DNA from: Cryobacterium glucosi
GTDB lineage: Bacteria; Actinomycetota; Actinomycetes; Actinomycetales; Microbacteriaceae
Direction of reading: 5' to 3'
Length of the DNA: 64,000 bases
NCBI RefSeq assembly: GCF_004402235.1
Contig: NZ_SOFS01000043.1
Span: 104,396-168,395, forward strand
Each line of letters starts with the position of its first letter. Position 1 is the stretch's first letter. This document shows, piece by piece, positions 43,007-50,812 of the stretch. A program made the translations under genes and the position numbers. A model generated the notes under the pieces. It did not search any database and was not told the origin of the DNA. It saw only the letters and a list, made by a program, of their open reading frames with translations.

Positions 43007-44026
43007 ATGATCGACGCAACGGTGCGTGAACCGGCGAAGCTACTCAGTTCGCGACCTGTCGTCTCCAAGGGATTCGTCACCGTCGGCGTATCCACGGTGC
43101 TGCTCTTCGTGGTCTGCGCCCTTGTCGCGCCGACGAGCGTCTCCGGCGGGGCTGTGCTCGGGATGATCCCCTTCGCCGCCGTGCTTGCAATCGTCGGCCT
43201 CGGCCAGATGCTGGTCGTGCAGCAGGGCGGAATCGACCTTTCCATCCCCGGCGCCGTGTCGCTCGCCATCGTGATCGTCAGCCACGAGCCGGACGGTGAC
43301 AACAGCAGGCTGTTGCCCGCGGTCGTTCTGGCGCTGGCCTACGCGATCGGGGCCGGCCTGCTCAATGGCTTCATGGTCGGCCGTCTCGGACTCAACTCGA
43401 TCATCGCCACCCTGGGAACGAACGCACTGCTCTTCGGGGCCGTCCTGGGCATTTCCGGCGGCACGCCGCGCAGCACGACCAGCCTGCTGGCCGGAATCGC
43501 CGGCGGCCTGACCTGGGGCATCCCGAACTCAGCATTCTTCGCTCTCGCCGCGCTGGCGCTCGTGACCGTCATGGTCAAGCGCACGGTAGCCGGGCGGCGT
43601 TTCGAAGCCGTCGGGGCGAACCCGCTGACTGCCCGTGCGACGGGCCTGCGCGTGACGATCCATCAGTCGCTGGCTTTCGTGTGGGCCCAGCTGCTGTACT
43701 GCCTGGCCGGCATTCTGCTCGCCGGCATCACCAACCAGCCCACTGCCTTCCAGGGCGACGCATACCTGCTCCCGGCGGTCGCGGTCGTCGTGCTTGGCGG
43801 CACATCGTTGCTGGGTGGCCGCGGGTATCCCGTCGCCACGGTCATCGCGGCGTTGTTTCTGAGCCAGCTCGACCAGTTCGTGCTGTCACTCGGCGTGCCC
43901 TATGCGGTGCGCACCCTCGTGCAGGCGGCGGCGCTCGCCGTCGGCGTGGCACTGTACACGGTGGACTGGGCGGCATTCCGCCAGAGGTTCATCCGCAGGT
44001 CCCCCCGGATCGGCACCCCGGCATGA
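43007..44026 (+). CDS. Ribose-type ABC transporter permease
   Basis: 339 aa, about nine or ten membrane helices, BPD_transp_2 (RbsC/XylH) family. Signatures: GLGQMLVVQQGGIDLSIPGA (usually GGIDLSVG), FMVGRLGLNSIIATLGTNAL, RFEAVGANPLTARATGLRV and VVVLGGTSLLGGRGYPVAT. Start ATG 43007 with GGGAGAAAG upstream; TTG 42992 rejected. It is the first gene of an operon with a lipoprotein and a fused ATPase-permease, giving two different permease domains in one system. Confidence 0.92.
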   Translation: MIDATVREPAKLLSSRPVVSKGFVTVGVSTVLLFVVCALVAPTSVSGGAVLGMIPFAAVLAIVGLGQMLVVQQGGIDLSIPGAVSLAIVIVSHEPDGDNSRLLPAVVLALAYAIGAGLLNGFMVGRLGLNSIIATLGTNALLFGAVLGISGGTPRSTTSLLAGIAGGLTWGIPNSAFFALAALALVTVMVKRTVAGRRFEAVGANPLTARATGLRVTIHQSLAFVWAQLLYCLAGILLAGITNQPTAFQGDAYLLPAVAVVVLGGTSLLGGRGYPVATVIAALFLSQLDQFVLSLGVPYAVRTLVQAAALAVGVALYTVDWAAFRQRFIRRSPRIGTPA

Positions 44027-44112
44027 CTGCTGCACACCGGGGACAAGGTTTTCGACGGAGCGGTCGAAATAGTGCGACAGAGGCGTCGCTCTCACAATGG
44101 AGGAAATCAAAC

Positions 44113-45225
44113 ATGAAACGTCCCAAGAGTCTCGCAATGCTCGTCATGTCCCTCGCCGCAGCTTCGCTGGCGCTCGCGGGCTGCAGCGGAACGTCATCGG
44201 GCTCGGGCTCCGGCTCGACGGCGGATGCCGGAACTTCTGTGGCAGGAGCACCGTCGTGGTGTGGTCCGAAAAAGATCTCCCTCGGTCTGCTCGACGGCTT
44301 CGGCGGAAACAGCTGGCGCCTGGTGACGACGGCGGCCGGTGCCGATGAGGCCAAGCTGTGCCCGAGCGTCACAAGCTACGAATACGCGGACGGCCAGGGT
44401 GACACCCAGAAGGCCATCTCGGACATCCAGGGCATGGTCGCCAAGGGTGTCAACGCCCTCGTCGTGTTCCCGGACGCCGGCCAGGCCATGCTGCCCGCCC
44501 TGCGCAGCGCATACAAGGCCGGCGTCGTGACCGTTCCCTACCGGGTCGACCCGGGCGGCAAGGACGGCGTGGACTACGACGCCTGGATCGGCGCGGACTT
44601 CGTGACCGATGGCAAGAACTGGGGTAACTGGCTCAAGACCAACCTCCCCGACGGCGGCAACATCCTCTTCATCAGCGGACCGAAGGGCAACAGCCAGGCC
44701 GTCGACGAGCTGACGGGCATGAAGTCGGTCATCACCGACCCGAAGTACGTCTTCATCGGCGAGACGCCCGAGGTCACCAACTGGGACCCGGCACTCACCC
44801 AGCAGGTGCTCACCGCGGACATCGCGAAGTACCCGAAGATCGACGCCATCGTCTCGGACTTCGGCCCGTCGCTCGTGGGCGCCCTTCCGGCCTTCGCGAA
44901 GAGCGGGCGTTCCGTGCCGGCCATCGTCACCTCTGACGGAAACTCCCTCGGTTGCTTCTACACGGACAACAGCGCGGCCAACCCGGACTTCAAGCTGATG
45001 ACGGTCGCCACCGGAAACGACAACGTGCGACTCGCCGTCGACTACGCGGTCGCGAAGGCGACCGGTGGCGTGCTCCCGACCGACACGGTCTTCAAGGCCC
45101 CGGCCTTCGAAGACTCCGTGAGCGGAAAGCCGAGCACCGTGCAGTGCAAGAAGGACCTGCCCGGCGACATCTACCTCTCGGCGAAGATGTCGCCTGAGGA
45201 CCAGGCGGCCCTGCTGAAGAAGTAG
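44113..45225 (+). CDS. Ribose-type ABC substrate-binding lipoprotein
   Basis: 370 aa. Signal peptide with lipobox LALAGC (Cys at about residue 23), a Ser/Gly linker, then a periplasmic binding protein type 1 fold: KKISLGLLDGFGGNSWRLVT, DTQKAISDIQGMVAKGVNAL, WIGADFVTDGKNWGNWL, GNILFISGPKGN. These bind pentoses, polyols or other small sugars. Ribosome site GGAGGAAA. Four Cys in the mature protein (two near PSWCGPKK/AKLCP, others at GCFY and VQCKK) may form disulfides. A 19-bp stem hairpin follows the stop. Confidence 0.92.
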   Translation: MKRPKSLAMLVMSLAAASLALAGCSGTSSGSGSGSTADAGTSVAGAPSWCGPKKISLGLLDGFGGNSWRLVTTAAGADEAKLCPSVTSYEYADGQGDTQKAISDIQGMVAKGVNALVVFPDAGQAMLPALRSAYKAGVVTVPYRVDPGGKDGVDYDAWIGADFVTDGKNWGNWLKTNLPDGGNILFISGPKGNSQAVDELTGMKSVITDPKYVFIGETPEVTNWDPALTQQVLTADIAKYPKIDAIVSDFGPSLVGALPAFAKSGRSVPAIVTSDGNSLGCFYTDNSAANPDFKLMTVATGNDNVRLAVDYAVAKATGGVLPTDTVFKAPAFEDSVSGKPSTVQCKKDLPGDIYLSAKMSPEDQAALLKK

Positions 45226-45238
45226 GCCAACCGGTGCC

Positions 45239-45279
45239 GCCGTCGGGTCGGTCGCGACTGTCGCGACCGACCCGACGGC
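45239..45279 (+). terminator. Hairpin between binding protein and ATPase-permease
   Basis: Perfect 19-bp stem GCCGTCGGGTCGGTCGCGA and complement, 3-nt loop CTG, no T-run. Same position relative to the binding protein gene as the hairpin at 6310 in the first ABC operon. Confidence 0.65.
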
Positions 45280-45323
45280 TGGTTCGTTTCCCCACATTGC
45301 ACAGACAGGAAAAGGTCACAACT

Positions 45324-47870
45324 GTGAACAACCACGACACCGTCGACGTGACGACGCCGGACAAGGTCGAGCCCGCCGCCCCCGCAACCCTCGTGATGTC
45401 CAACATCTCGAAGCTCTACTCCGGCGTCGCGGCCCTCTCGGACGTTTCCGTCGAGATCCTGCCCGGCGAAGTCCACGCCATCCTCGGCGAGAACGGCGCG
45501 GGCAAGTCGACGCTGATGAACGTGGCATCGGGTACGGCGCAACCCGACGGGGGCAGCATCACCTTCGAGGGCACCCCGATCGGCGTGCTGACACCGGCCA
45601 TCGCCGTGCAGCTCGGAATCGCGATCGTCCACCAGCATCCCGCCGTGCTCCCGGACATGACCGTCCTGGAGAATCTGCAGGTCGCCCTGCCCGCCGCGGT
45701 CCTCGCGTCCGGTACGTCGCTGGAAGCCACTGCTCAGGCGCTGCTCGCCGACGCCGGCCTGAGCGTGCACCTTCAGGATCGCGTGGAACTCCTGTCCGTT
45801 GCCCAGAAGCACTTGCTCGAGATCGCCAAGGCTCTTGCCCTCAAGCCGAAACTCCTCATCCTCGACGAACCGACAGCGCCCCTCGGCCAGGGATCCGTCG
45901 ACCTGCTGTTCGAACGTGTGCGGAGGTCCGTGTCGAACGGAACGGCCGTCGTCTACATCACCCACCGCCTGGCCGAAGTCCGTGAGCTCGCCGACAAGGT
46001 GACCGTGCTTCGGGACGGCCGCGTCCGCGGCAGCGCCCGCGTCGCCGACATCACCGACGACGAACTGCTCGCGATGATCGTGGGACGCAAGCTCGAATCG
46101 ACCTTCCCGCCCAAGCACATCGGCTCGCCGGACGACGAGACGAACTTCTCGATCAACGGGTTGAGCGGCTCGGGATTCGCGAACATCTCGATCAGCGCCC
46201 GCCCGGGCGAGATCATCGGCATCGCCGGGGTCGTCGGAAACGGCCAGAGCGAACTGATGCGCGCGCTCGCCGGTCTCGACTACTTCACGGGAACGGTCGC
46301 CATCGCCGGCAAGACCTTGAACTCCCGGCAACTCCTGCAGGAGGCGGCATACATGCCCGCCGATCGGCACCGCGAGGGCCTCCTGATGTCCCTCTCGGTG
46401 CGCGAGAACGCCGCCGTCTCGGCACTGGCGAAGTTCAAGCGGGGACCGCTGCTCAGCCGCAAGCGTGAGTTGGGCACGGTGGCCGAGACGCTGGGTTCGC
46501 TCGCGGTCAAGGCCGCGTCGATGGATTCCGTCGTCTCCTCCCTGTCCGGCGGCAACCAGCAGAAGGTCGTCCTGGCGCGGGCGCTGCTCTCCGAGCCGCT
46601 GCTGGTCGTGGCCGATGAGCCGACGCAGGGCGTCGACGTGGGTGCCCGGGCCGAGATCTACCGGATCCTGCGTGAGGTCTCGGCCTCCGGCATCCCCGTC
46701 GTCGTCGCCTCATCCGACGCGAAGGAGCTCGAGGGGCTGTGCGACCAGGTCATCGTGATGTCGCGGGGGCACGCGCTCGAAGTGCTCCAGGGCGCTGCGA
46801 TCAGCGAAGAACGCATGATCCACGCCGCCGTCCGCTCGACGACCCGATCGGTGTCCGTCGTCGCGGATGAATCGGTCTCGAAGCACTCCGGACTCCGTCG
46901 TTTCCTGCAGGGCGACTATGCCCCCGCGGTGCTCCTGGTCGGTGTCATTGCACTGCTCGGGTCGTTCCTGTTCAGCCAGAACGCCCGCTACCTCTCCGAC
47001 TTCAACATCTACTCCGTGCTCACCCTCGTCACGGCGCTCGGTTTCATCGCTCTGGGGCAGACCATCTCGCTGCTGATCGGAGGTATCGATCTGTCCGTCG
47101 GGCCCCTCGCCGGGTTCCTGGTGGTGATCGGGTCGTTCTTCATCAACGACGACAAGTCCGTGGTGATGATCGTCCTCGGATTCGTGCTCATGATCGTCGT
47201 GGCGGCCGTCATCGGGGTGGTCAACGGCTCGCTGATCAGGTTCGCCCGGTTCACTCCCATCGCCGCGACGCTGACCGTGTACATCGCGTTGCAGGGATTC
47301 AGCTTCCTGCTCAGGAGCTCCCCGGACGGGTACATCAACTCGACGGTCACCGGAATCATCGGGTGGCAGCTCGGGCCGGTGCCTGTCGCATTCATCGTGC
47401 TCGTCGCGGCCACGCTCGTGACCGAGTTCTTCCTGAAGAAGCGACGCTGGGGCTGGAAGCTGCGCGCGACCGGGTCCAACGAGGAATCGGCGCGCAGGAA
47501 CGGCATCAATATCAACCGGACCGTCATCCTCGCGTATGTGGCCACTTCACTGTTCGCGTTCGTGGGTGCCGTGATGCTGATGGCGCAGATCGGGGTCGGC
47601 GACCCCGCCCAGGGCGTCGGCTACACGCTCACGAGCATCACCGCGGTCGTGCTCGGTGGAACGAGCCTGCTCGGCGGGCGGGGCACCTTCATCGGCACAC
47701 TCCTCGGTTCCATCCTGCTCGTGCAGGTACTCAATGCGACGTCTTTCCTCGGCTTGTCCCAGATGTGGCAGTACCTGTTCCAGGGGCTCCTCATCCTGGT
47801 GGCGGCGATCGTCTACTCGGTCGCACGACGCAACAACAAGCGCAGGAAGACGTCCTTCGCGCTCAGGTAG
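45324..47870 (+). CDS. Fused ABC transporter: two ATP-binding domains plus permease (RbsA-RbsC type)
   Basis: 848 aa. NBD1 (about residues 20-250): Walker A GENGAGKST, degenerate signature LSVAQKH, Walker B LLILDEPTAP. NBD2 (about 270-510): degenerate Walker A region GVVGNGQSE, canonical signature LSGGNQQK, Walker B LLVVADEPTQGVDVGAR. After a linker, residues about 535-840 are a BPD_transp_2 permease with about nine helices (GQTISLLIGGIDLSVGPLAG, RATGSNEESARRNGININRT, VVLGGTSLLGGRGTFIG). RbsA and RbsC are normally separate proteins. GTG 45324 with AGGAAAAGG upstream; the open frame begins at 45234. Confidence 0.9.
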   Translation: MNNHDTVDVTTPDKVEPAAPATLVMSNISKLYSGVAALSDVSVEILPGEVHAILGENGAGKSTLMNVASGTAQPDGGSITFEGTPIGVLTPAIAVQLGIAIVHQHPAVLPDMTVLENLQVALPAAVLASGTSLEATAQALLADAGLSVHLQDRVELLSVAQKHLLEIAKALALKPKLLILDEPTAPLGQGSVDLLFERVRRSVSNGTAVVYITHRLAEVRELADKVTVLRDGRVRGSARVADITDDELLAMIVGRKLESTFPPKHIGSPDDETNFSINGLSGSGFANISISARPGEIIGIAGVVGNGQSELMRALAGLDYFTGTVAIAGKTLNSRQLLQEAAYMPADRHREGLLMSLSVRENAAVSALAKFKRGPLLSRKRELGTVAETLGSLAVKAASMDSVVSSLSGGNQQKVVLARALLSEPLLVVADEPTQGVDVGARAEIYRILREVSASGIPVVVASSDAKELEGLCDQVIVMSRGHALEVLQGAAISEERMIHAAVRSTTRSVSVVADESVSKHSGLRRFLQGDYAPAVLLVGVIALLGSFLFSQNARYLSDFNIYSVLTLVTALGFIALGQTISLLIGGIDLSVGPLAGFLVVIGSFFINDDKSVVMIVLGFVLMIVVAAVIGVVNGSLIRFARFTPIAATLTVYIALQGFSFLLRSSPDGYINSTVTGIIGWQLGPVPVAFIVLVAATLVTEFFLKKRRWGWKLRATGSNEESARRNGININRTVILAYVATSLFAFVGAVMLMAQIGVGDPAQGVGYTLTSITAVVLGGTSLLGGRGTFIGTLLGSILLVQVLNATSFLGLSQMWQYLFQGLLILVAAIVYSVARRNNKRRKTSFALR

Positions 47871-47897
47871 GCCGCCCGGTCACCGGTTCCGAGACGA

Positions 47898-47932
47898 CAG
47901 AGCGCCGAGCCCGATCCGGTCCCGGCGCTCTG
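47898..47932. terminator. Convergent terminator after the ABC operon
   Basis: Stem CAGAGCGCCG / CGGCGCTCTG with a 15-nt loop, between the fused ABC gene and the convergent dehydrogenase. Confidence 0.65.
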
Positions 47933-47948
47933 CCATCTGTCTTGCGCT

Positions 47949-48827
47949 TCACTCTGCGGTGCTGAGCCCGCGGGTGATCTCGGCGATGGCCGACCAGTCA
48001 AGGGGCGCGAGTTCGGGATCGGCGAGAGCCCGCTCGAACATGTCGCGCAACACGGGCGCCGTCGGGAGCACGACGCCGCTCGCAGCAGCAGCCCGCTCCG
48101 CGAGGGACAGGTCCTTGAGGCCGAGCCCGACGCTGAAACCGGGCGGGCTGTATGCCTTGCGGGCGATCAGGTTTCCGTAGCCCGTGTAGACGCTGCCCGT
48201 GAACGCGGCATCCGTCAGGATCTCGACGAACGTCATGCCATCGACTCCACCGTGTTCGACCAGGGTCACCGACTCGGCGAGGGCCTGGAGCGCGTGGATG
48301 AGGTTGTAGTTCACGCCGATCTTGACCAGGCTTGCCGTGCTCGGCCGCTCGCCGACGGCCCAGGTGCGCTTGCCGATCGCGTCGAGGTACGGCTGCGCCC
48401 TGGCTATGGCGCTCTTCGTGCCTGCCGCGACCACATTGAGCTTCCCGGCCGCCGCGATATTGGACCGGCCGAGCACGGGAGCCGCCACGTAGTCGATCCC
48501 GGCGAGGGAGTGCAGGTCGGTCAGCCGATCCGTCGCCTCGACGCTGAGCGTGGCGCAGTTGATGTGCAGGGTGCCGGCCGGCGCATCCGCGAGGGCCTCC
48601 GCACTGAAGACGGCCTCGGCGGCAGCGTCATTGGCGAGCATCGAGATCACGGTACCGACGCTGAGGGCGTCGGCGATGGAGACCGCCCGGGTGGCGCCGG
48701 CCGCGACGAGGGCGTCCGCCGCACCGGTCGATCGGTTCCAGACGTGCACCGAATGGCCGGACTCGATGAGCCGGCCTGCCATGGCAGAGCCCATTTCGCC
48801 GAGTCCGATGAAGCTGATGTCCGACAT
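47949..48827 (-). CDS. NAD(P)-dependent beta-hydroxyacid dehydrogenase (3-hydroxyisobutyrate dehydrogenase family)
   Basis: 292 aa. N-terminal Rossmann MSDISFIGLGEMGSAMAGRL, substrate loop around DYVAAPVLGRSNIAAAGKLN (family DAPVSGG region here APVLGR), catalytic-Lys region LVKIGVNYNLIHALQAL, C-terminal all-helical domain with GFSVGLGLKDLSLA. Oxidises a 3-hydroxyacid or reduces a semialdehyde. Divergent from the SDR-remnant/M24 operon, with a partial copy of the 21-bp operator between. Confidence 0.9.
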   Translation of the reverse strand: MSDISFIGLGEMGSAMAGRLIESGHSVHVWNRSTGAADALVAAGATRAVSIADALSVGTVISMLANDAAAEAVFSAEALADAPAGTLHINCATLSVEATDRLTDLHSLAGIDYVAAPVLGRSNIAAAGKLNVVAAGTKSAIARAQPYLDAIGKRTWAVGERPSTASLVKIGVNYNLIHALQALAESVTLVEHGGVDGMTFVEILTDAAFTGSVYTGYGNLIARKAYSPPGFSVGLGLKDLSLAERAAAASGVVLPTAPVLRDMFERALADPELAPLDWSAIAEITRGLSTAE

Positions 48828-48916
48828 AGTTCACGCCTTCCAGATTGTCCTGAGGTTTCCGGATCCCGGCCAGCGGCCGGGCGCTCCGTCGCGCCGGATT
48901 GGGGCGCAACCGCCCT

Positions 48917-48937
48917 TTGTGCAGTTCCAGTGAACAC
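48917..48937 (+). promoter_or_regulatory. 21-bp operator, degenerate copy
   Basis: TTGTGCAGT-TCC-AGTGAACAC keeps the full left half and matches copy 49034 at 15 of 21 positions by my count. It is placed 90 bp upstream of the dehydrogenase start on the minus strand. Confidence 0.35.
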
Positions 48938-49033
48938 TACCGTGAGTGCCCGGTCTGCTCAACGTGATTCCCCCGCGATGGCAGTGTTCGCTTGACAAGC
49001 CCGACGCCGCTGAGTTGAATGTCAACCAACACC

Positions 49034-49062
49034 TTGTGCAGTGAGACTGTACAAAATAGTAT
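49034..49062 (+). promoter_or_regulatory. 21-bp operator over a promoter (SDR remnant/M24 operon)
   Basis: Palindrome TTGTGCAGT-GAG-ACTGTACAA (49034-49054, 8 of 9 arm positions symmetric) overlaps TTGTGC (-35, 49034-49039) and the 17-bp spacer to TAGTAT (-10, 49057-49062). Binding would block the promoter. Confidence 0.65.
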
Positions 49063-49122
49063 TGCTGCGATACCCCGGCCCCGACCGGACACCAGACTTC
49101 GTACTGCAAAGGAGCAGAACAC

Positions 49123-49353
49123 GTGGGCATTCGACTCGCCGAAAAGACCGTCGTCGTCACAGGCAGCGCATCCGAGCTCGCCGAAATGGGGGCCGGCGAC
49201 TCCCGCTTCGACTCGATGGCCGGCGACATCCTGATGGGCCGGCCTGCCGCGCCCGAAGACATCGTGCCCACAGCGGTGTTCCTCGCCGCGAGCGATTCCG
49301 ACTGCATCACCGGTCAGGTCATCCCCGTCGAGGGCGGCATGAACCTCGTCTGA
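49123..49353 (+). pseudogene. SDR gene with in-frame internal deletion
   Basis: The 76-codon frame joins an SDR N-terminus (RLAEKTVVVTGSAS, where TGxxxGIG should follow) directly to an SDR C-terminus (GDILMGRPAAPEDIVPTAVF, ITGQVIPVEGGMNLV). Roughly 170-180 residues, including NNAG and the Ser-Tyr-Lys catalytic region, are missing. Start (GTG with AAAGGAG) and stop are intact, so a short protein may still be made, but it cannot be an active dehydrogenase. It is the first gene of the M24/dehydrogenase operon and keeps the promoter. The junction is near 49168. Confidence 0.85.
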
Positions 49354-49422
49354 TCCGGCAGCCCGCCCTCCGGCACTCTGCACGACACTCTGCACGACAC
49401 TCAGCAAAGGAATGACACGACC

Positions 49423-50805
49423 GTGACCACAGCCACTTTCGGAACCAACGCCGTCGACTGGGAGGAGCGCATCCAGTTCGATCGCCTGCGCACGGACAGG
49501 CTCGCCAAGCTCCGGCGCGAGTTGTCCGGCTCGGACCTCGGGGCCGTGCTCGCCTTCGACTTCTCCAACATCCGCTACATGTCGTCGACCCACATCGGCA
49601 CCTGGGCCATGGACAAGCTCATCCGCTTCTCGCTGCTCACCCGGCACAGCGACCCGATCGTCTGGGACTTCGGGTCCGCGGCCAAGCACCACCAGCTCTA
49701 CAACCCCTGGCTGCAGACCACGACGGCCGAAGCGGATGCCGACCCGCACGCTCCGCACCACGGCGCGGTCCGGCCGCGGGCCGAGAACGGTGCCCGCGCC
49801 GGAATCTCGACCCTCCGCGGAGCCTTCCACCCCGACGCGGGGATCGCCGAGGGCGTCGCCAAGAAGATCAAGCGCGAACTGGAGAAGTTCGGCCTGCAGA
49901 ACGAGCCGCTCGGCGTCGACGTGATCGAGCTGCCCATCCTGATGGCCCTGCAGAAGGAGGGGATCCGCGTCGTCGACGGCCAGCAGGTGTTCCTCAACGC
50001 CCGGGCGGTCAAGACCGGTGACGAGATCGCGCTGCTCACGCAGGCCGCGTCGATGGTGGATGCCGCGTACGAATCCCTGTATGAATTCCTTAGGCCGGGC
50101 GTGCGTGAGAACGAGGCCGTCGGGCTGGTTTCCAAGGTGCTCTACGACCTGGGGTCTGAGTACGTCGAGGGCGTGAACGCCATCTCGGGGGAGCGTTGCT
50201 CACCGCACCCGCACGTCTTCTCCGACCGGTTGATCCGGCCGGGCGACCCCGCCTTCTTCGACATCCTGCACAGCTACCAGGGCTACCGCACCTGCTACTA
50301 CCGCACCTTCGCGGTCGGGTCGGCGAGCCGGGCGCAGCACGACGCCTACAAGATCGCCCGCCAGTACATGGACAGGGCGATCGCGCTCGTGCGCCCGGGG
50401 GCCACCACCGCCGACATCGTCAAGGTCTGGCCGACGGCCCAGGAATTCGGCTTCCCCGACGAGGAAGCCGCCTTCGCCCTGCAGTACGGCCACGGCGTCG
50501 GCCTGTCCATCTGGGAGAAGCCGATCTTCTCCCGGCTCGTGTCCCTCGACCACCCGGAGGTGCTCGTGGAGGGCATGGTCTTCGCCCTCGAGACCTACTG
50601 GCCGTCCGCCGACGGCATCGGGGCGGCCCGCATCGAAGAAGAAGTCGTCGTCACCGCCACGGGGTGCCAGGTGATCACCAAGTTCCCGGCAGAGGACCTG
50701 CTCGTTGCCGGCCAGCGCTACTACAGCGTCGGGGGGCCGTTGTCCCTGGTGCGCGACTCCCAGTCGCACCTCAACACCGCCGCCGGTCGCGGCGAAGCCG
50801 AGTAG
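49423..50805 (+). CDS. M24 (creatinase/aminopeptidase P) family protein with altered metal site
   Basis: 460 aa. N-terminal creatinase-like domain (about 20-190), C-terminal pita-bread domain. The M24 ligand positions read Asp in FFDILHSYQGY, then Cys where the second Asp belongs (GYRTCYYRTF against the usual GYxSDxxRT), His in YGHGVGLSIWEKP, Glu in VFALETYWPS and Glu in RIEEEVVV. So one of five metal ligands is changed. Members with altered sites include creatinase and the DMSP lyase DddP, so a non-peptidase lyase or hydrolase is possible. ATG/GTG region: GTG 49423 follows AAAGGAATG. Operon with the SDR remnant and dehydrogenases. Confidence 0.85.
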   Translation: MTTATFGTNAVDWEERIQFDRLRTDRLAKLRRELSGSDLGAVLAFDFSNIRYMSSTHIGTWAMDKLIRFSLLTRHSDPIVWDFGSAAKHHQLYNPWLQTTTAEADADPHAPHHGAVRPRAENGARAGISTLRGAFHPDAGIAEGVAKKIKRELEKFGLQNEPLGVDVIELPILMALQKEGIRVVDGQQVFLNARAVKTGDEIALLTQAASMVDAAYESLYEFLRPGVRENEAVGLVSKVLYDLGSEYVEGVNAISGERCSPHPHVFSDRLIRPGDPAFFDILHSYQGYRTCYYRTFAVGSASRAQHDAYKIARQYMDRAIALVRPGATTADIVKVWPTAQEFGFPDEEAAFALQYGHGVGLSIWEKPIFSRLVSLDHPEVLVEGMVFALETYWPSADGIGAARIEEEVVVTATGCQVITKFPAEDLLVAGQRYYSVGGPLSLVRDSQSHLNTAAGRGEAE

Positions 50806-50812
50806 GGCGCCG

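Noticed and set aside
50705..50812. Longer start for the zinc dehydrogenase at 50813
   Set aside because: The extra 36 codons overlap the M24 gene and do not resemble the family; ATG 50813 gives the standard MRAAVYHADHD start.
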